Below are positions 45,101 through 54,900 of a DNA stretch of 64,000 bases, one piece after another. The notes beneath the pieces were generated by a model. That model was not told the origin of the DNA. It made no database searches and saw only the letters and a list, made by a program, of their open reading frames with translations. Origin of the DNA: Phoronis australis (taxonomy: Eukaryota; Phoronida; Phoronidae); the NCBI GenBank assembly GCA_002633005.1, contig NMRA01000308.1, positions 199,678-263,677 of the forward strand, in the 5' to 3' direction. Made by a program: the position numbers and the translations under genes. Numbering within the stretch: position 1 is the first letter of the stretch; every line of letters starts with the position of its first letter.

Positions 45101-48100
45101 TACTCTTCTCTAATTGTTGTTAGGATTTGTTTCGAAATTGTTCCACTTTCGCAAGATTGGCAATAAAATGTGCCTTTTTGGTTTTGATAAAAATTAGGCT
45201 CACTATATGGTTTTGATGATAGGTCAATAATGTCCTACATTACCTTACGTGAGCGAGTAAAAGACCTCTCATATTTGCTTGTTTTGTCAAAATTCGGTCT
45301 GCATATTTTGCTTCTTCTGTATGCATAACAGTTGACAAAAAAGCAAGGTTGGTTCTGGCCCATTTTGAGACCTGTGGTCATTGACTAGAAAAGGAAATAT
45401 AATAAAAATGCTGGGTCACATCAATTTTAGCTGATATCTTTTTTTTTCGGTTTTGTTTTTGAAAGCTGCATTAAGGCATGTAACCAAAGGTTTAGCAAGA
45501 TTTGAAATCCCAAAATTTGCCTAGCAATGAATTAAAAAGAAATCTCTAAAAGTGCCACACCAGAACCGAGTATGCTTTTTTACCTTATTTGAATGAAACT
45601 TTGAAATATCTAATTACAAATTTTGTTATATTTGGTAAGTTTTATTCTAATGTTGGTCCAAGTAACAGATCTGGTACACCATTTTTGCTTTGTTAATTTG
45701 CATTTTAAAAAATGATAGAAAATTAAGCTAAGCTTGTTCAGCAAATGTTTTTAAACAATAAAAGTGTGTATCATCATTATGAATCAAGAACAAAGATACA
45801 GTGTTTTTTCATCAGTGCTGTGATTCTGAAAAATTTTCAGTTGTGTAGCCAATTCATTGTGTTTTTCCACATTTTACAACCATACAGGTATGAATTATAA
45901 ATCTATGTACCTCAGGGCATATATGGTATAAATTGGGTGTCCCAGAAATTTTTGAATACTCTGAAATATGAACACCTGGAATTCCAAAGTTTTGTTTACG
46001 AGCCGCACTTGACTCTAATTGCTGTGAAACAATGACTGAATTATTTCAGACTTTACAGTTTTGCATGCTACACAGAACGAGTACTTCTCATTCTATGTAT
46101 TAAACTGATCTACAAACAAGTACTTCTCATTCTATGTCAGTATTAAACTGACCTACAAACAAGCACTTCTCATTCTATGTATTAAACTGACCTACAAACA
46201 AGCACTTCTCATTCTATGTATTAAACTGACCTACAAACAAGCACTTCTCATTCTATGTATTAAACTGACCTACAAACAAGCACTTCTCATTCCATGTATT
46301 AAACTGACCTACAAACAATCAGAAACAATTCACTGAATTGTTCTCCGCATTAACACATTTTGTTCTCAACTGCTGAAGTCACCTGAGTCACTTTTTAACT
46401 TCTACAGATTGTGAAATAAGACTTTGGAAGTCCTGAAGCCGAAGCACGGTGAAACCAAATGGTGGTAGTCACAGGTTGCAATATTTCTGTGAACATTTTA
46501 GGGACACCGTGAATTGGTGGTAGTCACATGTTATAATATTTCTGTGAACATTTTAGGGACACATGAATTGTATCTTCCACAGGATTGTGTGTCGTCATCG
46601 CATCGTGCCAAAGTGGTGACTGACCTCAGGTGTCTTCATGTCTTCTACCACTTCACCCCAGAGACATATGCTCTCGCCATCAATCTACTAGACCGGTTCC
46701 TGTCCAAGATGAAGGCCAGACCCAAGTATTTGTCGTGCATTGCCATGTCCTGCTATTTTATTGCCACCAAGACATGTGAGGAAAGCCAGGTACACATGCG
46801 CTAACATTTTTATTCACGTCACTGTAATTGTGTTTCTCTCCATAGCAACTTGAGATGTTGCCCAAATACAGTTTGCTGACATTAATATCTCTTTTTTTCT
46901 GTTGCTAGAGCGTTCCACGTCTCACTGACTTACTCACCATTGGCCAGTGCAGCTTTAAACCTAGTGACATTCTGCGAATGGAATCCATCATCCTGCAGAA
47001 ATTGAACTTTGACCTGAATGCCACTACTCCACTTAAGTTCCTGGAACATTACTACAGGCTTCTGACTGAGACCCACCCTTGGCTTGCTTCCTACCTGGTG
47101 GTAGAAGTGCTTATCTCCCGTCTGGAGGTGTGTCTCTCCAATGTGTCAGCTGCGTCCAGTGAGGTAGGTGAATCTGAGCTGTTTGTGAGCAGCCAGACAA
47201 AGCATAACTTTGGTATTAAAAGTGACAACAATGTAATCTGTTGCAAGGCTCACTTTTGGTGACGGTTTGAGTTAGCCAAAAAGTGCTGGCATGTTTGCTA
47301 GCACTGTGTAGCCAGACTGGTCACTTTATAGGACACATGTGTATAGTGAAATCCTTTGTTTATCAATGTATCTTGGCGAGTAACATGATTTTCATCAATT
47401 GTTGTTTTAAAACAAAAAGTGATTTAGGAAATTATCCCTACATGAATCCTACACAGACAGTCTGTTTGGCTACAACGCCAGTGTTTTTGTGACTGAAAAC
47501 TGCTATCTTTTCACCACCTGTGTAAATATAATGTATGAGGTCTAGTCCCAGCACCACCAAAGGCTTACTTAAGACTGAACACAAAGGCTTACTTAAGACT
47601 CAATACAAGAGTTTAATAATCTCATTCAAAACTTGAATCATGAGTTAAGTGTGGTGGTCTCAAATCCTAGACTTTCATTAGGTAGAATCTCACATCATGG
47701 CTGTAGTGGTGAGTTCTGGGCAGTTGTAAATAAATTTCTAGAAAGTATTGAAATAAGAAATTGATACTAATCTTTCCTTTTTTCACATCTTTGCTTCAAG
47801 AGAACCTGCTGTTTGCTGGTCATTCCAACTTAGTAACATAAAATGTTAGTGAATTCTAATTCCTTTTAAATACTTTTGCCAAGTCAGAGTGGTAAAGAGG
47901 CCATGTTTTGTGCATGCTGAGTTCAATCTGTATTCTGCCCAGTTTAACTTGCTAAACTAAACTGAGCTAGCTTTTTTATTCTCATAACATTCCTTATCGT
48001 CAAGTGATTCTGTTTACGGTAACAACAAGAACATCAAAACCATCTGCAACTCAAAAAAGACGCTTCAGGGTTTATCGACGTTAGCATTGGTAACAAAAAT

Positions 48101-51100
48101 GAAATTTTATCATAGTGTAATGAATATTAGGAGGCTGATTTGATGAGAGTAAAAGGCCTAATTTGGTTTTCATTTTTACCCAATCAAACAACGATATACA
48201 GCTTTAACGAAGGATGGTTATTTGTCACTAGTGTATCATTGTCCTTTATTCTCCAGGCTCACATCCTCGCTCTCTCTATCATTTATCACGCATTACAAGA
48301 AGCAGACCTGTGCACTGGTACTACCCTTCTAACATCCATGGCATACTTAAAAGCATTCTCTAAGGTGAGAAGTCATACAACTATTCACTCTGATGTGTGC
48401 TCATTCCTTGTTAGACCTTACAGTTTTGAGGAGTTGAAACAAGAGCACAAAAAGTGCTTGTTATTCTTATCTGCATTTAACTCTTGAAATAGTTATTTGA
48501 GAGAAAAAAATCATCTGGAATTCTGGTGAAGATGTCAATAGTTCATTAACTTGTTCTTCTTTCTTTTTTAAATGTTTATTACATAAAATACACTGTACTA
48601 TTGTAGTTAGGCCTTGAAAGTGCAAGAAACAATAATATGTGGGTGCTAATTTGTCATCATAGAGTACCCAATTCATTTGGCCGTTTTCCCATTCAATGAC
48701 TTTACCAGAAATAGAGCGGTTGCTCGTTTGTTAACTGCCGAGCACAGTCTTGTCTGTTTTGACAACATGCAAGTCAGTTATCTGCAAGGCTTCAAAAGGT
48801 TGAACAACAATTAATAACTGATGGTAGTCGATGACGTTTTTCTTGGTTTGTCAATAACCATTTTATCAGCATTGGGACTTTTTCCATGAAAGATTTAGCT
48901 TCAGTTAATATTGGGAGTGGACTCCAGCAAGTATTATTAGCTCTGAGAAGTCGAGGTGCTCACGAGCTGGTTTGTTCAGTAAAGAAAAGCCACTCCACCT
49001 GCTCATTTTTAAAGAAGTTTTGCTGTACAGCTTTTGAAGATCACTAGTTCTGTATTTACCCCAAAAATACACGCATTACTGAGGAACGGATCCAGCGACC
49101 CATTTTATTAAACAGTACACACCATGGATTTTTGCACATTTCGAATTAACGGTGGCCACAGACTAAATGTATGACCTAAAATTTAGCCAAATCCATGATT
49201 ATTTTGTGTCATTAGCTCGAAATTTTGATTTCTCTTTCAATTTTGCCAATTTTCACATTTCCCGCCATGTGACATCATGGGTTGAACACAAGAGATCAGC
49301 GACTAGCATTGAACAACGGCGGAGAGTAGGGAATTTGTAAGCGACAACGATTATGAGCAAGAAATGAACAAATACTATGAAGAAACGTACGAGAATGGTG
49401 GCCAGGATGACGAAATGGGGTTGCACGAAAGCGAGAACGAGTTTGATATGTTTTCAGCTGCGTACTTTTCTACTTTGAGGCCTTACGAACTGGATCCTCA
49501 CGCGAGAGAAGCGGCCTTGGGCTCGGCCAGTCAACCCAGTCATCCAACAGACGATCCTGAATAAAGAGCCGATGTTTCTGAATAGTAAATATTGTCTTTT
49601 ATTGAACCAGGCCTTCATCGTAACATCTCCTCCGATTGGAGTCGAAACACGACTCCTCAAAGAGGGCAGAACACAGAGTGGCTCCGGACAGAATCGCTTT
49701 GTCCACGCTGAGGTCCCACACTCTCGTTCGGCGCACGAAGCGATGCCACTACNTTTTTTTTTTTTTTTACGTTTACCTCTGTATCTTCAAAGGTCCTCAA
49801 CGTATTTTCATAAATTTTGAATATAGGCATCTATTGAAGAGATAACGCTTTGCTCCTGTTTTGGGATGGAATCGAGGTATTTTGCGCCACATGGTGACCA
49901 TTTTTGCTGTTTTCAAACCCTGGTTTTGGCGTCCACCCCTCTTCTAGGGATGGTTTTGAAAATTGAAAGGTTCTCAGTGTGAAGAGGACGTTTGATGATG
50001 GCGACTGACTACTGTGGCGCCTCCCAGTAGTAGTTTTGTTTTGTTTCGCGGAAATTCGCGCCCATAGCTGCATCAAAATAACAATAGAGCATGATGACTT
50101 TCAGGCGGATCCAACAGATTCTGTGCCCACTAGTGGCAATTTCATTTTATTCCGTTTTCCATTGTTTCTCTGAAGTTCCTTGACAGATTTTTATGAAATA
50201 TGGCATGTTCCCATTTTGTACGTTTTTGCGCCATCTAGTAACTATTTTTATGATACAACTCATGTAAATAACCCTAAAAGCACACCATTCGCGTTGCATT
50301 CGTGGGCGCATTTCAACGCTCCACGTTGTTCTTGTTACACGACAATAAGGACAACTTTCAGGAATCCTGACAAAGAATTTTTATTTTCTCACTAAAAGCT
50401 GTATTTTTGTTGAGTATTAAATTAAATTGAAAATGTCTACATCAGAAAAAATCAAAAACAAAAATTTTTCGTCCAGTTTTATGAGCTCCAGCAACCTCGC
50501 TCATAGTGTGAGTGGGAACGTGAACACCTGCGTTCTTATGGGAATAAAATGAAAGTTAGGTGCGTATTTACAGCATACAGGAAGCACGTGACCTTAGCTT
50601 ACAGTAATCAATTTGACCAAGATGGTAATGTGCGTAACTTAACTAAATAAAACAAACACATCAGGTGTACCGGTAATATCTTTATTAAAGTCGTATATGC
50701 TGCTAAATACACTGTACAACGCATTGGATCAAACATAAGGTTTATGTATCTGTATCATGGATGTAAACGTTATGAAAAGTAAGTTGCACCTTATTACCAA
50801 CTGCGTATGAACAAAGACAAAGCCAATGCATTTGTACGCATTCGGATAGAATAGATTGTCTTACTTCGGTTGTAGTTGGGCGATTTTAGTGATTGAAAAA
50901 CTAAACATGACCAGCATTTGATGAGGAATTCAGAATTGTTATTGGTTTGTGTTCAAACGGTTTATAACACATCTTTTACTTTTCACAGCACAGCCACTGG
51001 TCAGCCTGGATACAATCTTATCAGAATGGAATTATTTTTGTGCCACTAATGCGGGGCACGCTCCTAAACTTATCTCTGCCTTGGTTATGATTTAGTTTAC

Positions 51101-54100
51101 TAACTGCTGTCATAGGTTGATGATGTGCAGTTGAAACAGTGTCTGAAGAAGGTGACCAACATGATGGATGACTATCTAGCGGGAATCTCACTGACACCAA
51201 GAACTAAGCTTAAATGGAGGCTGTCCTCACGCACATTGGCAGAGATCAACCGACCAAGTTTATATGACTACAGCTCTCTGCCTGTTATATTAGAACACAA
51301 ACCAACTCCATGTTCATTCAGGTAAGGCAGGAACGTGTAATTTATGCTCTTTCTGGTAATAGTCAGTTATAACGTGTCTGCATTTTGAGAACCAATTTTC
51401 TCCACTATGATAACGGGCATCAACTGGTTCTCAAAATACAGGCATATTATATTGCCCTCTTTCCAGTAAAATAAACATTTGGTTTTTGTGCCAACGATGA
51501 TGAAGTTGACCTACACTGATTAGGGAGAAATAAAGAGGAGGCCTCACTCTATAGACTCTATTCACGCGGCGGACATTAAAATCCATAGCGAGGCTCACTG
51601 CGATAAACAAAGCGGAAATTTACATTGCGTGAGTTAAATGGCCGGTCTTTGGAGTCCAACCTGAATATTAAATCTTAAAAGATGTGTCAATAATTAACCA
51701 CAGAGACGTAGAAAAATAAGTTAAAGAACAAGTCAATGCACCAAAGAGTTGTCTGACGAAAGGATTTAGGTTTTTTCCGGAAAACTACGTTCGAAACATG
51801 AAAAGTAAACATAACCAAATTGCGGCGATCGTAGTGTTACGGATTAGGTATCATGCTGAATGCAGGGTTACGTTTCTTCTAATAAATTCTTGATAAAAAT
51901 GCTTTCTACATGAACCAGGTCATCTGGTCGTATTGTTGACGAGTTGAAGATATTTTCGACAGTGGTGGCTCACAGCATTTTGCTGTCATGTGCAATTAGT
52001 CTCATCTGGTTTAATTTGTTGATCAAGAGTAGGCCTATTAGCTTCAAGCATAGCCTAGGTCCTGGTGAGGTAGTCACTACCGGGACTAACAGTTGATTTG
52101 TCATTGATCTGAAATAATACTAGATGTTATTAAATATATATTTTGATTACGATAAAAAAACTAGGCTCGCAACTGAAAATAAAAATTATATGAACATCAA
52201 TTCTGCTTTCTTGGTTTTAATAATTACGTCTATATCATGTGTTATACTCAAATATCATCAATCTCAACCAAGTTGAAATTTAAAATTAAAACATCTAATT
52301 CTTTCGTCCAAAGCATAACCTCATTTTAGAGCTCAATTTCAGTTAACACAGTGGCGGATTTAGAGGGGAGCCAAGGGGCTATGCCATAGCCCCCCCCCCC
52401 CCCCTAAAATTCTCCCAGATTCCATTTGGCAGTTCAGGAGCGCGAATTTCTGACGGGCAAAATCCTGGCAAATACACTGCCTTGCCCCCTCCCAACTCAA
52501 AGTCCTGGATCCCCCCTGGAACAAGCATAGTTGTGTTTCTTCAGAAGCCTCGTTCATATCCGAGGGGAAAGGTGCCTCATGTGTGTACGGCCTTCTGAGA
52601 GGGGAACGTTTTGCCGAGTGACGGGTCAATGAAAATTCTACTGACCTCCCGACACCACCAATAGCACCCCGCCCTTTTGCAAGCTCTCATAACTCTATCT
52701 CAAGTAGCATTTTCAGTGGCTAATCCGGCTAGGATACATACTAGGCCTAGTGAGGGGGGGCGACATCCTCGGAGAAGCCGCGGGCAAAGTGCGATTGTAT
52801 GCACGCAGGCGGCCCGGAAGTTGCGGGCGCCGAGGATGTATACCTTCTGCTCAGGAAATCTGTCGTTGGACTAAAAACAAAATAAAACGGAACGTGTTTT
52901 CCCCCTCGTCCGCTACCGGTCCTAGCTCAATTACTCCGATACAATTAAAGTTTCCTCCCGCTTTACGTTTTGCTGGTTTATTTTCCTTGCGGCAGTCATG
53001 CAAGGGGGGGGGGCGAGCCCCTGCCCCCCCCCAAATCCGCCAATGATTTTGTACTTTTTCAAATTGTCACCTCTGTGGTCACAGGTGATTTGAACCGTTG
53101 GCCAGAGAAATTTTCAATCACAAAAGGGATTTTTAGGCTTCATGGCTGGGAATTTCGCATGATTTTTCAATATTTTTGAGAGGGGAATAGGGCCGATATT
53201 TGGCCCCAAAGTTGAGGGATTGAGGGCCCTGTCCTTTTTGTAAATAAAAATGCATCGCGCTTCAACTCATAGTCGTGAAAACACAGCCTGGCTGGCCAAA
53301 GATTCTTCGGTCCTCGTTGCTATGGCGGCATCCAGTCCGAGATGCGACAAATTATGATTCAAAAACATGTATAAATTTTACACGGACATATTTTCATTCG
53401 TCGCGGCATATGGCAAGGACCCAACGCTTCCGAATCCCAACGTCCTTAGGGATTGTAAAACAGAGTGTCCGTATTTTTTCTAGCTGTTCGAGTACAGCTA
53501 CGCGGATAAGCCACCAGAGCTATCGTAGCGAGCCTCGTTTTGGAACGCGCCTCCTGTCGGCGTGAATAGGGTCTATAGTAAATGTTTATTGACATTTGGC
53601 ACCTTTAAGTACAGGTCTTGATGCTTAGCATTACGCCAACACAACAAATGGGACACGAGGTCACCAAAACAAAAATAAGGCAACCCCTATGTCTTGGTGC
53701 GAAAGTCCCAGATCCCATAAACAACACATATGTGATAACTGTAAAAAATAAGAAGATAGGTTACCAGTATTGAAAAACTAGTTATCTGAGCAAATATCCA
53801 CTGGAACACCCGAGATCACCGATGGAAAAATTAGGAGTACATCGTGTACTCAATTTGCCCGACCCACCCAGCATTGCAAACGCATAGTCTTACTTCTGAT
53901 CTTAGGGAGATACTGTCACCTGTGCATGACACATGAACGGACTGTTCTACTTCTGTTCCTCATGCTCTAATGTGTGTGTGTGTGTGTGTGTGCGTGCGTG
54001 CGTGTGTACCAGGTCATCAAACAAAATCAGAAGTCGTATTGACAGTATGCAGATCACCAAATCAATCCCTGGACCTGGTGTACCTTGTTGCGATGATTAA

Positions 54101-54272
54101 CAGCTTCATGCATTAGACTGTTGTTATGCTTTTGGTCGTAATCATTCTGGTTTGTTATTGCTGCAGGTATTCTGCTGTTGATAACAGTAACGATCATCGG
54201 CCATGCAACACCACTGAGGCTGAAGTCATTGCAGGGGGATTATCAAATAACTTTGGTTTCATGAGCCAATAG
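42116..54272 (+). CDS. CCNG: Cyclin G (atypical cyclin, CCNG1/2-like)
   Basis: Exons: 42116-42280 (tentative first exon), 44891-45001, 46583-46789, 46909-47163, 48257-48364, 51116-51321, 54167-54272; frame is kept throughout (385 aa with the tentative exon, 330 without). Family marks: LLVLLQTSLQQRNKFQP (like the vertebrate LLxxLEQExRFQP), then the cyclin box FTPETYALAINLLDRFLSKM, RPKYLSCIAMSCYFIATKT, SDILRMESIILQKLNFDLNA, TTPLKFLEHYYRLL, then AHILALSIIYHAL, and KLKWRLSSRTLAEIN (vertebrate KLKWIVSGRTARQL). Cyclin G proteins are linked to PP2A and p53-related growth control rather than CDK cycling. The first exon has a strong context (AGCATGG) and an in-frame stop 15 nt upstream, but it has no clear family match. 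The acceptor at 44890 (GTGAAG) is weak; Met 44837 is another possible start. Confidence 0.9.
42905..43365 (-). repeat. Dispersed repeat family A, inverted copy
   Basis: Reverse-strand match to 43680-44420 (for example TGCGCATAG, GTCTTTAATTCCTTCC, GTTCAGTGACTTTACCAGA). It lies in the tentative cyclin G first intron and faces the + copy about 300 bp away. Confidence 0.7.
43680..44420 (+). repeat. Dispersed repeat family A, + copy, possibly two part-units
   Basis: It contains the internal part (43690-44230) followed by the part that precedes it in the inverted copy (44270-44410, GCGCATAGAGGCCGTGGGTG). This suggests a tandem or circularly permuted arrangement. Confidence 0.65.
44478..44706. repeat. 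21-bp minisatellite, about 11 copies
   Basis: Unit ACATGGCTCAGGGCTTCTCAG. Because 21 is a multiple of 3, two reading frames stay open and read MAQGFSD-type heptads or HGSGLLR. It ends about 185 bp before the cyclin G exon at 44891. Judged intronic, not coding. Confidence 0.9.
46077..46317. repeat. Tandem repeat of about 40 bp, 6 copies
   Basis: Unit with CAAGCACTTCTCATTCTATG and TATTAAACTGACCTACAAA, in the cyclin G intron before exon 46583. Confidence 0.95.
46460..46569. repeat. 55-bp tandem duplication next to a splice acceptor
   Basis: TGGTGGTAGTCACA..ATTTCTGTGAACATTTTAG occurs at 46460 and again at 46515. Each copy carries a TTTTAG that could be an acceptor, just upstream of the chosen CTTCCACAG acceptor at 46582. 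The chosen one keeps phase 0. Confidence 0.85.
48690..48800 (+). repeat. Dispersed repeat family A, fragment
   Basis: AATGACTTTACCAGAAATAGAGC, GTTAACTGCCGAGCACAGTC and AACATGCAAGTCAGTTATCT match copies at 660-790 and 43690-43810. The fragment stops before the second half of the element. Confidence 0.6.
49331..49564 (+). pseudogene. Acidic open frame of the THAP element, copy 2
   Basis: It is open over YEQEMNKYYEETYENGGQDD, MGLHESENEFDMF and RPYELDPHAREAAL, ending HPTDDPE before the stop. It is Asp/Glu-rich with a short PYELDP motif. I do not recognise the family with confidence. The 5' region corresponding to an ATGGCGGAG start in copy 1 reads ACGGCGGAG here. Confidence 0.55.
49599..49743 (-). 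pseudogene. THAP domain fragment, copy 2 (truncated)
   Basis: It reads WHRFVRRTRVWDLSVDKA, then LCSALFEESCF and CYDEGLVQ-stop. It has a longer open run than copy 1 in the middle but the zinc-binding His has become Leu (CSAL instead of CSAH). The N-terminal Cys pair is missing because the element stops at the assembly scar. Confidence 0.6.
49753..49753. other. Undetermined base (N) at a repeat junction
   Basis: A single N followed by a run of 15 T separates the THAP element copy from the CTCF-motif repeat copy. It is probably a polished or closed assembly gap. Confidence 0.95.
49767..50340. repeat. CTCF-motif repeat, 3'-terminal copy
   Basis: It begins with ACGTTTACCTCTGTATCTTC as in the PDS5 arrays and ends with the same right end (ACCCTAAAAGCACACCATTC, GGGCGCATTTCAACGCTCCA). 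Its motif cores are decayed (GCGCCACATGGTGA near 49882, GCGCCATCTAGTAA near 50229). Confidence 0.85.
50805..51040 (+). repeat. Dispersed repeat family A, copy
   Basis: GATAGAATAGATTGTCTTAC, GTTGTAGTTGGGCGATTTTA and TTTGATGAGGAATTCAGAA match copies 1 and 3. It ends just before the cyclin G exon at 51116. Confidence 0.7.
51383..51436. repeat. Hairpin element 1 (TTTTGAGAACCA..TGGTTCTCAAAA)
   Basis: A perfect 12-bp inverted repeat with a 30-nt loop, 60 bp after the cyclin G donor at 51322. A near copy lies at 54305-54358. Confidence 0.8.
51549..53578. mobile_element. 2.03-kb inverted-repeat element in cyclin G intron
   Basis: The left end CTATAGACTCTATTCACGCG and the right end read on - (CTATAGACCCTATTCACGCC) match over 19 bp with one mismatch. 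A second inner block (CGAGGCTCACTGCGATA against CGAGGCTCGCTACGATA) also matches. No transposase was seen. A second element (52352-53044) is nested inside. Confidence 0.7.
52352..53044. mobile_element. hAT-like MITE nested in the 2.03-kb element
   Basis: The left end CAGTGGCGGATTTAGAGGGG and the right end on - (CATTGGCGGATTTGGGGGGG) are inverted, followed inward by C/G homopolymer runs. CAGTGGCGGAT ends are typical of hAT-family non-autonomous elements. Open frames at 52360-52629 (-) and 52677-52874 (+) are probably remnants. No clean 8-bp flanking duplication is visible. Confidence 0.65.
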
Positions 54273-54304
54273 ATGCAGTAATGGTCGCATTTAATGTGCC
54301 CGCA

Positions 54305-54358
54305 TTTTGTGAACCAGTTTTCTCCACTGAGTAATGGGTATCAAACTGGTTCTCAAAA
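54305..54358. repeat. Hairpin element 2
   Basis: TTTTGTGAACCAGTTT pairs with AAACTGGTTCTCAAAA (one mismatch). Loop and flanks resemble hairpin element 1. It starts 33 bp after the cyclin G stop codon. Confidence 0.8.
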
Positions 54359-54535
54359 TAAGGGAACATTATATCTGACCACTGCCAATAGATGCTTTAG
54401 GATATGTGCTGTTATGTTGGTGAGGCTTAGAACTGTTTAGAGACTTCAGGCAAGAGTTGAATTAGATTACGGTGTTAGTGTGTCATCCTGGTTATTGGTG
54501 AAGATCAGAACAAAACAATCATTGCATTATGTAGT

Positions 54536-54718
54536 GTGTACCTCCCTAGTCTGCCAGCTAGCTGTATGAAGACTAGTGTCACAATACAGCAGACTGTGTG
54601 CCCCCAGTCTGCCAGCTAGCTGTATGAAGACTAGTGTCACAATACAGCAGACTGTGTGCCCCTAGTCTGCCAGCTAGCTGTATGAAGACTAGTGTCACAA
54701 TACAGCAGACTGTGTGCC
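54536..54718. repeat. 58-bp tandem repeat, 3 copies
   Basis: Unit with AGTCTGCCAGCTAGCTGTAT and CACAATACAGCAGACTGTGT. Copies are nearly identical, inside the inferred cyclin G 3' UTR. Confidence 0.95.
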
Positions 54719-54749
54719 TTGCCCATTACAGCCATCTGAGGTTATGTAG

Positions 54750-54900
54750 GACCGACTAGAAAAATGTTCAGTTTGGCCAACTTTGGAACATTGTATCTCA
54801 GAAATGGCTGATCTGATTCACATGAAAATTTAGACACTATGTTTTATACACTATTCTCCAAAAGGCTGTTAAAAATTGTTTTTGAAATGTTCCAGTTTTG
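54750..54900 (+). repeat. Dispersed repeat family B, copy 2
   Basis: CAACTTTGGAACATTGTATC, CAGAAATGGC and CACTATTCTCCAAAA match the cyclin I intron copy at 31075-31300. Confidence 0.6.

Larger units (their letters stand above)
49090..49752. mobile_element. THAP/acidic-ORF element, copy 2
   Basis: Inverted relative to copy 1 at 9480-10390 and highly similar from AACAGTACACACCATGG to GATGCCACT. It lies in a cyclin G intron. It is cut off at 49753 by an undetermined base and the start of a different repeat. Confidence 0.75.

Noticed and set aside
52360-53179. Several Gly/Pro/Arg-rich frames
   Set aside because: Lie inside a CAGTGGCGGAT transposon; at most remnants.
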